This document shows positions 12,667 to 23,829 of a stretch of DNA of 64,000 bases, piece by piece. A program made the translations under genes and the position numbers. The notes beneath the pieces are model-generated. The model saw only the letters and a list, made by a program, of their open reading frames with translations. It was not told the DNA's origin and made no database searches. Position 1 is the stretch's first letter, and each line of letters starts with the position of its first letter. The stretch covers positions 23,227,561 to 23,291,560 of the forward strand of contig NC_088775.1 in assembly GCF_954871325.1 (NCBI RefSeq), read 5' to 3'. This DNA comes from Gordionus sp. m RMFG-2023. Lineage: Eukaryota > Nematomorpha > Gordioida > Chordodea > Parachordodidae.

Positions 12667-13228
12667 TTAATGTATCTTTTTCACAGCGAATATATAGGCT
12701 TTTAAATAATGTATATTTAATTTAACATTTTATAATTTCAATGCAAAATATACTATAATTCATTTTATTTTAATATTTTATATAATAGCTCTATTTACAA
12801 TACTTGTTTTTAATTATGTGGAATCAAGCTAAATATACCTCTTTAAATTTATTCGTCTTATATTTTTTACAATATTTTAGATCTTTTTTATAGAAATATT
12901 AATATGTTATCTCATTTAATTCACTTATATACATTTTATGAAAATAAAGTGAATACCAAATTATGAAAAGATTGCATTATTTAAATAAAGGTTCATTATC
13001 ACCTACAAATTTTTAAATTTTTTTTTCCCTAAATAGGCTTGATTGATTGTAAATAGAATTATGTTGTAAGGTTATAAATGGTGGCAGATAAGATTTTTTA
13101 AATAAAATCACTATACCATCGTAGGTCTGTAAATTTCGCGGCCGAAGGCCGCAGGATTTTTTTTAGGTGGGTATGGGTAGATTTTGGAGGGGTTTGCCTC
13201 CATCAAATTTTCTGGCATGTAGACGCTG
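12667..13228. other. 3-prime untranslated end of the hAT element
   Basis: AT-rich tail ending in a G-rich block (GGTGGGTATGGGTAG) and the right terminal repeat. The block AGGGGTTTGCCTCCA is shared with the short relatives at 21819-22285 and 47225-47583. Confidence 0.6.
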
Positions 13229-13290
13229 ATCGTAATTACCCATGGAATATTTTATAAAAAATTATTATAAGCCTGGCATATGTTTACATC

Positions 13291-13926
13291 GAGCCGGCGT
13301 AGGATTGTGAAATCAATACCCATTGTAACTTCAATACCGTATTGATATTATCATTATAGATTCAATACCGTAGTGATATATTGCTATTGTAGAATCAATA
13401 CCGTTTTGCATCGCTTCAAATATATTGGCGGCCATTAAAATTGTAAAATATTTATTTATTATAAATTTTTTCATCGCTTTATAAATATTGGCGGCCATTT
13501 TCGATTTGTAAAAAATTTATTTAAAATAGATTTAATAGTTTTAAATATATTTAAATGATAAATATGATTTTCTATTCTTTTATATAATTTATCAGGGAAT
13601 TTATTTATTTTACAATTCTTGATATCCTATTTATATTTGTTTACTCATTATTTGTAATTTGTGAAGTGCTATATAATTGTTGATTCAAAGTTTTATAAAT
13701 GATATTATGAATTCAAATAAATTAGATGGACCTCATTGATTGAGTTTTTAAAATTTTGTGATTCATATATAAATGTCGAATCAAAGATTTATAAATTATA
13801 TTTTAGATTTTATTCGTAAAAGTTGAGGTTCGGACATAAATTATCAATACGGTATTAATTTTACAATATTATAGAATCAATAACGTATTAATTTTTGATG
13901 GTTGATTTTACAATACTACACCGGGT
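13291..13926. mobile_element. inverted-repeat element of unknown superfamily
   Basis: About 636 bp with ends that pair over some 26 bp: left GAGCCGGCGTAGGATTGTGA, right the complement of GACCCGGTGTAGTATTGTAA. Just inside, the palindromic word TCAATACCGTATTGA and close relatives recur several times at both ends. Two near-identical internal blocks TATTGGCGGCCATT lie at about 13425 and 13490. No open frame and no clear target duplication, so the superfamily is not assigned. It lies in the Helitron between the hAT insertion and the Rep gene. Confidence 0.6.
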
Positions 13927-13998
13927 CTGCAGGTCTCTGAATAATTACAAAATATTAAATTATATGTATAATTTTTAGCAGGCCTCAAATTAATTTTA

Positions 13999-16589
13999 TT
14001 TATTTTAGATAAATATTTCTGCACAACAATCATTAGTACAAGAACATTATTGTGGATTACTCAACACTAAGTGCCATTATTGCGATTCTCTAAATTTTTT
14101 ATTGCAAAACCCCACAGATGGCAAATTTAAGAATTGCTGTCATAAGGGTAAAGTTAAGATACCATCAATCCGATATATTCCTTTTTTACAAGACCTTTTA
14201 TCTAATCCTAACAATGAATTTCATTCAAACTTTTTGAAATATATAAGATCTTATAATAGTTCACTTGCGTACGCATCCATGGGAGCACAGATTTCTAATA
14301 GTTTAAACCCGGGCCCATATTGTTTTAGAGTTCATGGGCAAATTTATCACCGAACATCTCATTTATATCCTTCCACTGGGATGCCTCCTAAATTTGCACA
14401 ACTATATGTCCTTGAGACAACCCAGGCTGTTAATGACAGGTTACACATGAAAGAAAATTCTGGTTGCAATGAGGATCTCTTGAAAAGATTAGATATTTTA
14501 ATAAGACAGAATAACCCATTTTCTATTAGTTTTAAAACCTTGGGAGAAATTGAGAAGGAAAAAAAAATTGGGCCATTCAAGAAAATCGTCCAGTTCAAAA
14601 AATCAATATGATTTTTCGTGCAGATCGCTCAAGTGACAAGCGAAGATATAACATTCCTAATATAGATGAAGTAGCTATGATTTTTACAAATGATGATGGT
14701 GAACCCCCATTTAAACGGGATATTAAGGTCTATCCTCGAGTTGATGGTAGTGATCTGATAAATATAAATATATTAAGCCCTAATCTTGATCCAATGGTAT
14801 ATCCTCTATTATTTCCTTTTGGTGACCCTGGTTGGAAACCAGATTTAAAGGGTGAAGATACAGGGCGTACAAGGGCAAATATCTCACTACTACAGTTTAA
14901 AATATTTAGATTAGCAATTCGTGAAAATGAATTCAACCCAATCCTTTTTGCTGGGAAATTATCACAACAATATATTGTTGATTCCTATTTACAGGTCGAG
15001 GCGAATAATTTAAATTTTATTAGACAAAATCAGCCAAAATTTCGAGTAGATAAATATTCTGGATTAATGGACTACTTGGAAACAAGGTCAAACAATATAA
15101 TTCCCGGTAAAGCAGTAATATTACCATCATCTTTTCAAGGTTCTCAAAGAAATATGCGAGAACGCTATCACGATGCAATGGCCATTGTGCTCAAATTTGG
15201 CAAACCTGATTTGTTTATTACTTTTACATGCAATCCTAATTGGCGTGAAATTAAGGAAAATCTATTTCCCGGGCAAAGTCCTACAGATAGACCAGATTTA
15301 ATAGCCCGTGTTTTTAAATTAAAATTAAATGAATTATTGTTCGATATAAATAAAAAAAAATTATTTGGTAAATCTATGGCTTTTATATATACAATCGAGT
15401 TCCAAAAAAGAGGTTTGCCTCATGCCCATATACTTATTATTTTAAACGATGATAGCAAAATTGAAACATCTCAAGCTATAGATAAATTTGTTTGTGCCGA
15501 AATGCCAGATAAAATTCTCGAACCTAAACTTTTTCAGATTGTTACCCATTTTATGATACATGGTCCTTGCGGGATATTTAACCCCAAATCGCCTTGCATG
15601 GAAAATGGCATATGTACCAAAAAATTTCCTAAGGATTTTCAAATGGAAACAAGACCAAATATTGATGGGTATCCATATTATAAAAGGCGAGATAATGGTA
15701 TTACAATTCTTTCCGGTAAACCTACGGATAATCGTTATGTTATTTCATATAATCGATATCTAATGTTAAAATTCAATGCTCATATTAACGTGGAAATTTG
15801 TACATCTATTAAATCGGTAATATATATCTTTAAGTATATTTATAAGGGCTGTGACTGTACTAATGTTGACATTAATGTTGCTTCAAATATAAATATTCAT
15901 GACGAAATTAAATCACATTTAAATGCGCGATATGTGAGTGCATGTGAATCAATGTGGAGATTAGAAAATAATCTGCATGACCGCTCGCACGCTGTTATTC
16001 GCTTAGGAATTCATTTACCTTTACAACAGCCAGTATATTTCACTGATGGACATGAAAGAGATGCTTTATTGAGATCAGAAAATAAACATACTACTTTAAC
16101 GGCATGGTTTGAGTTAAATAAGACAGATCTAAATGCTATACAATATCTTTATGGGGAAATACCTTATCATTATGTGTTTACAAATTACCATTGGAAACTA
16201 AGAAAAAAACGATTAAATGTAATTTCGAGAATGTAATTTCGAGAATGTATTCCGTTCATCCTAATTCTAGTGAACGATTCTTCCTTCGATTATTATTACT
16301 TCATGTTTGCGGGGCTACAAGTTTTGATTATTTAAAAACTATTAATGGAATTCTACTGAGTACTTTTAAAGAGGCAGCTATTAAAAGAAATTTGTTATCA
16401 GATGATAAAGAGTGGGAATCATGCTTAGAAGAGGGATCAATATATCAAATGCCGTCACAACTTCAAAGTACTTTTGCCTTTATCTGCATTTTTTGTCAGC
16501 CTGAAAATCCTGCATATCTATGGAATAGGTTCAGATTTATGATGATTGAAAATTATTTGCGTCAATATTGAGAAGTAATTGCAATAAAC
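13999..16589 (+). pseudogene. Helitron Rep (HUH nuclease) portion of RepHel
   Basis: Initiator nuclease half of the rolling-circle transposase, which nicks DNA and joins ends through tyrosines. The frame can be followed from ATTTTAG|ATAAAT near 13998, an acceptor-like site, through CGLLNTKCHYCDSL and CCHKGKVKIP, the N-terminal Helitron zinc motifs. The HUH motif is GLPHAHILI (His at about 15421) and the tyrosine motif is YIFKYIYKG (tyrosines near 15823 and 15835). FITFTCNPNW is also diagnostic. Breaks: a frameshift in the A-run near 14560-14572; a 14-bp tandem duplication (16219-16232 and 16233-16246) that shifts the frame; and an in-frame TGA at 16569-16571. The gene continues into the helicase. 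Confidence 0.93.
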
Positions 16590-18139
16590 ATGGATTTAAT
16601 GGACATTGAAAACGTTTATCTTGATCATGGTTTATGCTGTCAAAGTTTTGATCTTCCTTCATCTACAAAAATCCCCCCAAAACAACATTATGATGCCCAT
16701 GTTGAAGCTGCCGATTCAATCGAGCGTATATCTAAATTAAACCGATTACAAAAATATACTTTTGATTTAATTATACAAGCGATTGAATTAGAAAATATTC
16801 CAGAAAGATATTTCTTCATGGATGGCCCTGGAGGTTCAGGTAAAAAGCATCTTTACAATACCTTAATGTGTTATACAAGAGCAAAAAATCAAATTGTATT
16901 GCCTTTTGCAACCACCTGCATATCCTCTATTCTTTTAAAAGGGGGAAGAATCATCCATAGCGGATTTAAATTACCTGTGCCTATCTTTGAAACTTCTACA
17001 TCCATATGAATTTACATAGTTCGCTAGCTCTAGATATTAAAAATAGCAAATTGATTATTATTGATGAGGCCACAATGATGACTAAACACGCTTTGCGATG
17101 CATTGACCGATTACTTAAAGACATTATGAAAAATTCCCAACCATTTGGCGGAAAAGTTATTTTATTAGGTGGTGATTTTAGACAGACTTCATCAGTAGTG
17201 CCTAAAGGCTCCAAAGTCGATATTATAGAGTCCTGTATAAAAAGTTCAGATTTATGGAGTCTTTTAAAATAATACATTTGATTGATAATATGCGTATTCC
17301 ATCAGAGCAAGTTGATTACAATGCTTGGTTACTTAAAATTGAAGATGGGCTATCAAGCAGCAATTCTGATCTTCCTACAAATAGTTTTGAAATCCCACCT
17401 TATTTGCTTGAAAATGATTCATTAATAAAATGTGTGTATGGTAATTCTATAGAAATTGCTGATATAAATAGTCTTTCTACTAAAATAATATTAACCACCA
17501 AAAATAAAATTGCACTTACCCTCAACAACTATATCATTAATATAATTTCAGGCCCTATCAAACATTATTATAGTGCAGATTCCATTGAAAGCGATAATAG
17601 ATATAATGAATTTTCCAATAGAATTTTTGCATTCACAAACTCCATCCGGTATGCCACCTTACAAGCTAACATTTAAGGTTGGTACAATTGTTATGCTAAT
17701 ACGCAACTTGAGCCCAAAGAAAGGACTTTGTAATGGTACCCGTTTAATCATACGACATTTACATATTAATTTTATCGACGCTGAGGTATTGACAGGCACT
17801 AATAAGGGTTATCGAGTTTTTCTCCCATGAATAGATCTAGCTCCAAGTGACTCTCAGTTACCATTTACTTTAAAAAGACGACAGTTTCCTATAATTCCCG
17901 CTTTTGTGATTACAATAAATAAAAGTCAAGGACAAACTTTTGATCATGTAGGCTTATTCCTCCCTGAGCCCGTCTTTGCCCATGGACAACTATATGTGGC
18001 GCTTACTAGATGTAAATCTCAAAATAATATGAAAATTATGATTTTGCCATCAGAATTACAAGGAAAAATTTTAAAAAATGATAAAACATTCACACAAAAT
18101 ATCGTATATAATGAAATCTTAAATTCAATTGAAATTTAA
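16590..18139 (+). pseudogene. Helitron Pif1-type helicase portion of RepHel
   Basis: 5-prime to 3-prime superfamily 1 helicase that unwinds the transferred strand. Walker A is GPGGSGKK at about 16824 (the usual T is K here), Walker B is LIIIDEATM near 17055, LLGGDFRQ near 17165 is motif III, and VITINKSQGQTFDHVGLFLP and GQLYVALTRCKS (17990-18020) are the C-terminal Pif1 motifs. It ends IVYNEILNSIEI at 18139. Broken by frameshifts near 17005, 17265 and 17615 and an in-frame TGA at 17828-17830, where the family has Arg. The whole RepHel is therefore inactive in this copy, though motifs are still easily read, so the decay is moderate. Confidence 0.93.
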
Positions 18140-18189
18140 AAAGTCACTAACTTTGTTATTCACCATCAAATCACCAACTTTACATCATC

Positions 18190-19813
18190 TTCAAAAACGA
18201 AACCACATTGAGCAAAGAAAAGAGAACTTCTTCACCATCTCTAAACCATCTTCCTCACCAACAACAGTAAATTCTATTTTATAATTTCAATTTACACGTT
18301 TTTTTTCAGGTTATTTACGGCAAACTACGAGCAAGGAAATTACAACATCATCTTCAAAAACGAAACCACATTGAGCAAAGAAAAGAGAACTTCTTCACCA
18401 TCGCTAAACCATCTTCCTCACCAACAACAGTAAATTCTATTTTATAATTTCAATTTACACATTTTTTTTCAGGTTATTTACGGCAAACTACGAGCAAGGA
18501 AATTACAACATCATCTTCAAAAACGAAACCACATAGAGCAAAGAAGAGAGAACTTCTTCACCATCGCTAAACCATCTTCCTCACCAACAACAGTAAATTC
18601 TATTTTATAATTTCAATTTACACGTTTTATTTCAGGTTATTTACGGCAAACTACGAGCAAGGAAATTACAACATCATCTTCAAAAACGAAACCAAATTGA
18701 GCAAAGAAAAGAGAACTTCTTCACCATCGCTAAACCATCTTCCTCACCAACAACAGTAAATTCTAATTTATAATTTCAATTTACACGTTTTTTTTTCAGG
18801 TTATTTACGGCAAACTACGAGCAAGGAAATTACAACATCATCTTCAAAAACGAAACCCTATTGAGCAAAGAAAAGAGAACTTCTTCACCATCGCTAAACC
18901 ATCTTCCTCACCAACAACAGTAAATTCTATTTTATAATTTCAATTTACACGTTTTATTTCAGGTTATTTACGGCAAACTACGAGCAAGGAAATTACAACA
19001 TCATCTTCAAAAACGAAACCACATTGAGCAAAGAAAAGAGAACTTCTTCACCATCGCTAAACCATCTTCCTCACCAACAACAGTAAATTCTATTTTATAA
19101 TTTCAATTTACACATTTTTTTTCAGGTTATTTACGGCAAACTACGAGCAAGGAAATTACAACATCATCTTCAAAAACGAAACCACATAGAGCAAAAAAAG
19201 AGAACTTCTTCACCATCGCTAAACCATCTTCCTCACCAACAACAGTAAATTCTATTTTATAATTTCAATTTACACGTTTTATTTCAGGTTATTTACGGCA
19301 AACTACGAGCAAGGAAATTACAACATCATCTTCAAAAACGAAACCACATTGAGCAAAGAAAAGAGAACTTCTTCACCATCGCTAAACCATCTTCCTCACC
19401 AACAACAGTAAATTCTATTTTATAATTTCAATTTACACGTTTTATTTCAGGTTATTTACGGCAAACTACGAGCAAGGAAATTACAACATCCTCTTCAAAA
19501 ACGAAACCACATTGAGCAAATGAAAGAGAACTTCTTCACCATCGCTAAACCATCTTCCTCACCAACAACAGTAAATTCTATTTTATAATTTCAATTTACA
19601 CGTTTTTTTTTCAGGTTATTTACGGCAAACTACGAGCAAGGAAATTACAACATCATCTTCAAAAACGAAACCACATTGAGCAAAGAAAAGAGAATTTCTT
19701 CACCATCGCTAAACCATCTTCCTCACCAACAACAGTAAATTCTACTTTATAATTTCAATTTACACGTTTTATTTCAGGATATTTACGGCAAACTACGAGC
19801 CATGGCAAAACAT
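18190..19813 (+). repeat. 163-bp exon-intron tandem array downstream of the helicase
   Basis: Nine full units (starting 18310, 18473, 18636, 18800, 18963, 19126, 19288, 19451, 19615) plus a partial first (from about 18190) and last one. Each has a 120-nt block starting GTTATTTACGGCAAACTACG and a 43-nt block starting GTAAATTCTATTTTATAATT and ending in a T-run and CAG, as an intron should. The 120-nt block is open in its first frame in eight of nine units, giving a 40-residue basic repeat that starts VIYGKLRARKLQHHLQKRNH. After the last acceptor the frame reads DIYGKLRAMAKH and a TAA at 19812-19814. The second frame is also open in most units but hits a stop in the 19451 unit. One unit (19126) has a 1-nt deletion. 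No ATG was found for the first block. A noncoding satellite near the Helitron end is the alternative. Confidence 0.75.
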
Positions 19814-19814
19814 T

Positions 19815-20539
19815 AACAAATAAAAGTCAAGATACGGTGATATACCCGACTAATGCTTAAAATTCTTACATCCCTCTCAATTTTGATATTTTAAATCTCC
19901 TTTTTTTAGGTAAAATTTTTTATATTATAAAATTTATTATATTATATTTTTTATATGGCTACAAATGCATATGTGTTGTAACCCGATAATCATCAACTCT
20001 TGAAGTATAAATATTTATTATATTTTCTTATAATTCATATCTTTGTCTCTTTTTTCTATTTCTTCCTTCTTTTTTCATTCTTTTTTTCATTTCTTTGCTC
20101 CCCTAAAATCCATCTCCTACCTTCACGTGGTGGGGAGTGAACAGCAATTCTGACTAACAGGAGCTCTGGTAAATAATGTTAGTATTTAGGGTGCTAATAA
20201 GAGATATTGTTTCATTTTTGTAATTTTAAATATAAAATTCTAAATCACATCTCAAATTATAATTCCCCATCATTCTTGACGGGTGATCAGTGTGATGCTA
20301 ATATGAGATATTTTTTCATTTTTACTCATTTTTGTAATTTAAAATATAAATTTCGAGATCACATTTCATAAAATAGGAAAATTTCTGATTCATCCATCAT
20401 CAAATAAAGGTAAAATATATTATTCATCAATCATTGAATAAAAAAGACAATTCATCACTCTTAGTCTTAATGGGTTGGAATTGGCCTGAAGGAGGAGGGG
20501 TAAAAAGAATTATCGTAAAAGAACGAATAAAATTCTCAT
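19815..20539. other. Helitron 3-prime noncoding region
   Basis: AT-rich sequence without a gene. A second hairpin-like remnant (CCCCATCATTCTTGACGGG) at about 20265-20283 resembles the terminal hairpin, so an older Helitron end or a subterminal copy may be present. CATAAAATAGGAAAATTTCTG at about 20366 is the inverted counterpart of the 5-prime array word. Confidence 0.5.
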
Positions 20540-20569
20540 CCCCGTCATTTTTGACGGGTTATCAACTAG
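20540..20569 (+). other. Helitron 3-prime terminal hairpin and CTAG end
   Basis: A 7-bp stem CCCGTCA/TGACGGG with a TTTT loop, then TTATCAA and CTAG, followed by T. This is the classic transposition terminator of Helitrons: hairpin about 10 nt before a CTRR end. Confidence 0.85.
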
Positions 20570-21818
20570 TATAGTTTATAATCCTCTACTAGATATAATT
20601 GGTTATAAAAGATTAGGTTAAATACCACTTTTACAGATGTATTTGACAGTTATATAATATATTACAGTCAATATTTTAATTAATCTTACTAATAAATGAT
20701 TTTGATAATAAATATAAGTAATAATTTACTTTTAAATATTTAACGCCATCTATTTATTTAGAAATATTTATAAAATTTAACATCTTATTATTTATTCCAG
20801 AATGAATGTAATAAATTAGATAGCTTTTCTTCTCTTTTTTACGTGTTTTTAGGAAAGCTATTTATTTTTTTATTTGAAAAACAGTTTTGATTTAAATTTT
20901 TAATACTAGTATATTTTTGATATTATTACAAACTACTACTATTTTAAGATATAATATACCAACCAGAGGTGGTGCGACAATAATATATAAAATCTTTAAT
21001 TTCTTTTATCACATCATATCACTCTGGTTCTTATTTTATAGTTACAAAATGTTTCATTTCTAATATGGCATCCCTGCCTTGTAAATAACTTAAGGCTTCA
21101 ATACATTTGCATAATTTCATCTAAAAATTTTTAGTGTTTTTGTTTTATCAATTTATCTAGCATAATAAATTCTGATATAAGTTAATATAGTGAGTGTCAT
21201 GGCTATGACTGCGAATTAACCAGCATCTATTATTTGTGTGGCTATGTAATTTAAGATTATTATTACAGCTGCTGAGAGCATATGAATGCATATTTTATAA
21301 GCAATAGTTGTCAACTGTGTAGTTGTTTATATATCACTAAAAATGGAAGATAATCTTTTAGAAATTTAACATCTCACAATTTTTTTCTCAATTACTTATC
21401 AAGTTTCCATCATGTCATTTAAGAGGAAGCTCTAACCACTATACAGTTTTATGATATGGATTGGTCGTTTATATTCTCTTCTCCAAGAATTGTTGATTTG
21501 GTTAGGCCTATAAATTTTTCCTTGTTAGTCCATTCTATAAAACTTGTCAAAAATGGTAACAGAGTGTTATATTAGTTTCTTGACCTTTTGTCAATGTAAG
21601 TTGCTAATTTTGTAGTTTTTAAAACACATTATCAATTGAGGCATATGTATGAATTAATTAATCTTTTTTATCATTAGTAATTCGTTAGACGCAAAATTTT
21701 TTTATATCAGCAATTGAAAATATTTTATACTGTAATAAATAGATTTTGTTTTAAAAATAATATTTTTAGAAATGTCTTATATTGTTTTGATTATTTATAT
21801 GCTAGTTTATTTTGTATG
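20570..21818. other. body of the large CAGTGGCG element, no gene seen
   Basis: AT-rich sequence between the Helitron end and the nested MITE. Some minus-strand stretches (for example near 21090-21560) look faintly coding but no motif could be named. Nothing further supported. Confidence 0.4.
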
Positions 21819-22293
21819 CAGCGTCTACATGACAGGATTTTCACTGGATGCAAACCCCTTTCAAAAACCTTTACCTACCCCCACCCCCCTAAAATAATTC
21901 CCTATCTTCGGCGGCGATATTTCCCCATTATTATTTTCACCATTTTAATTATAATGATATTCTTTCAGAGAATTTATAAAGGATAACTTAAATTAATCTA
22001 TCTCTACTACCAACTATCGATATTTTGTGAATAGCATAAAGTTTTATTTGGAAAACAATGTGTATGATTGTATGCAATATATAGATATGGTCGATGAATT
22101 GTATTATAATAGTTCTATAATTAAATTATTAATTTTTACGGCAATAAATTTTGTCCTATTTCATCTCAAAATTCAATAGATAACACCCCAAAAAATTTAT
22201 CCTACCCCCATTAAAGCCGCCTACCCTCTACCCCCTCAAAAAATAGGATACAAACTGTTCCTACCCCTCCCGCTCATAGACGCTGTTTGTATG
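21811..22293. mobile_element. hAT MITE, CAGCGTCTACATG family
   Basis: 467-bp element (21819-22285) starting CAGCGTCTACATGACAGG and ending CTCATAGACGCTG, with a perfect 8-bp duplication TTTGTATG at 21811-21818 and 22286-22293. C-rich blocks inside both ends (ACCCCCACCCCCC) match the G-rich ends of the hAT at 7277-13228. Open frame 21714-21986 runs across its border and is spurious. Confidence 0.92.
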
Positions 22294-22494
22294 CATAATA
22301 TAATAAATGACAAAATATGAAATTCAGAATAATTATTCAGAGTTAGCAAATTTTTAAAAAGTATAATATATTAATATAAAACCCGGCCGAAGGCCCGCAA
22401 ATTTATAGTATGGGGGGGGGGGCAAAGCCTCCCATAAAATTTTTCAGTTGAGCCCCCTAAGATTGTAAAGGCTAGCGACGCTCCTGAATAGGAC

Positions 22495-23740
22495 TACCTA
22501 AACCAATGCACTGTTAAACTTAAGACAAATTTATTTTTATGTATCTAAAAAAAGTTAAAATATAATCTTCTTTTGATCTATAAAAATTTTAATGGCTAAG
22601 TTAAATATAAATTAACACGATGACTATATCTAAATAAAAATGCAAAAATAAATTTAACCAAAAATAGGAATAAAAAATAATAAAAATTTTTTGAATCTAT
22701 GAACATTCTCCCTCTACTAAAATGCTGTCTTGAGAGCATATAATCCAAGTTGTTTATTGTTTTTGCTATTCTTGTTGTATCATAAGTCATATTCGTTATA
22801 ATTGGCTTGTCTATATCGTATAATCTTATATGTTGGTTTTTCCAAATCGTTTTTGAGCTTTTACGATGTATACAAATCGTTTTGAGCTTGTACGTTGGTT
22901 TGTTTAAATCGTTTAGTTATCCTTGTAAGTTGTTTTCATCAATCGTTAATAAGCTAGTTAAATCGCCTGTGATACTCAGTTGTTATTGTTACCAATTTTC
23001 AAAATTGTTATTATCATCAATCAGTTATTGATAGAAATTGATCGAATTGGATATTAGAATAAATGAATTACCAGAATAATATATGGAATAGATTTTAACT
23101 GAATCGAATAAATTGAATTATATAATATATTGGAATAAACCAACAAGATTATTATATCATATTTTTAATGTTTAATTTAAATTCGCGTTTTGTGTTATAT
23201 TTTATTATTACTTTATATTAAGTTTAGTTACATAATCTCTTAAGTAAAAAGGTTTTTGTTTTGTTATGTGGTTCGTTTTTTTAAATGTTAAATTGTGAAT
23301 TCATTCATTTATGGTGATTGTTTACTTTTAGCGTTACAAAGCTTATTATATATATATATTTGATGTTACTTTAATTTCAACAATAAATTTCTTTATTTTT
23401 CTTTCCTTTTAAATTTTACAACTAAAACATCAAACAGAAAAAAAAAGAATAATCAATTTTTATAATAATTACAAGGCTTTTATAATCTTTTATCGAAAAA
23501 AATAAATTATCTATAAATATTTATTTATATTATTATTTATTGATCGAATAACAACACTTCGTAATATACATATAACGTCAATATCCATCTTTTATTTATT
23601 TATTTATTTACTTATTTCTTAATATTATAACAATTCATATTATTATTTATCGATCGAATAACAGTACTTCGTAATATATCTTCTATTATTTACTCACTTA
23701 TTTTTTAATACTATAACAATTTACCTAAATACCTCGACAC
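22495..23740. other. AT-rich stretch with short direct repeats
   Basis: No gene recognised. Near 22835-22925 a block with AATCGTTTTGAGCTT is repeated twice or more, giving a spurious open frame. Around 23545-23690 GATCGAATAACA-like and CTTCGTAATATA words occur twice about 120 bp apart, next to a TTTA run. It could hold the 3-prime LTR of the gypsy fossil to the right, but no second copy exists in the window to prove it. Confidence 0.4.
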
Positions 23741-23829
23741 GCTCCCATCGAAAAAAATCCTCTGAGGAGCTAGTTTTATAGAATTCTTCAATTCTCCTAC
23801 CTTCTCTCCGCATCCTCCTCCCAGAGGCT

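Larger units (their letters stand above)
7277..13228 (+). mobile_element. hAT transposon with full-length but decayed transposase gene
   Basis: Terminal inverted repeats CAGCGTCTACATG (7277) and CATGTAGACGCTG (13228), each followed inward by a G-rich run. Flanks ATCGTAAAT (7268-7276) and ATCGTAAT (13229-13236) are an 8-bp duplication with one extra base on the left. The 5.95-kb element carries a multi-exon transposase (7792-12666). Two short elements with the same ends (21819-22285 and 47225-47583) are non-autonomous relatives. It sits inside the Helitron and is therefore younger than it. Confidence 0.9.
4670..20569 (+). mobile_element. Helitron (rolling-circle transposon), decayed, with nested elements
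   Basis: Rolling-circle element encoding a Rep-Pif1 helicase (13999-18139). Proposed 5-prime end is A|TCTATATATATAATCC at 4670; the 3-prime end is a hairpin CCCGTCA-TTTT-TGACGGG (20541-20558) followed by TTATCAACTAG, with T next, as expected for insertion between A and T. The 3-prime end is convincing; the 5-prime end is inferred from its TC start, its A/T-rich wording and because the AT-rich repeats at 5281-6600 recur in inverted orientation near the 3-prime end (20220-20400). Net length without the hAT (7277-13228) and the inverted-repeat element (13291-13926) is about 9.3 kb. Confidence 0.65.
3982..22494. mobile_element. non-autonomous hAT-type element (CAGTGGCG family) swollen by nested insertions
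   Basis: Left end CAGTGGCGTCGCTAG at 3990 and right end CTAGCGACGCTCCTG at 22486 are imperfect terminal inverted repeats. The 8 bp before and after are identical (AATAGGAC at 3982-3989 and 22487-22494), the duplication length of hAT insertions. Removing the PIF MITE, the Helitron and the hAT MITE leaves roughly 1.8 kb made of 3990-4339, 4639-4669, 20570-21818 and 22286-22486. No transposase is recognisable in that residue. The right arm (22310-22486, with ACAAAATATGAAATTCAG and CCGGCCGAAGGCC) recurs at 32912-33106 and the left arm recurs inverted at 33107-33342. Everything nested inside must be younger than this insertion. Confidence 0.8.

Noticed and set aside
14359-17277. Open frames on the minus strand within the Helitron gene
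   Set aside because: They are antisense shadows of Rep and helicase codons and have no motif of their own.
18190-19813. Regular repeat array that could be called CRISPR-like
   Set aside because: Units of 163 bp are nearly identical over their whole length with no unique spacers, there are no cas genes, and the setting is eukaryotic.
22596-23031. Two hydrophobic open frames
   Set aside because: Low-complexity T-rich DNA with internal direct repeats; no start context, splice signals or recognisable domain.
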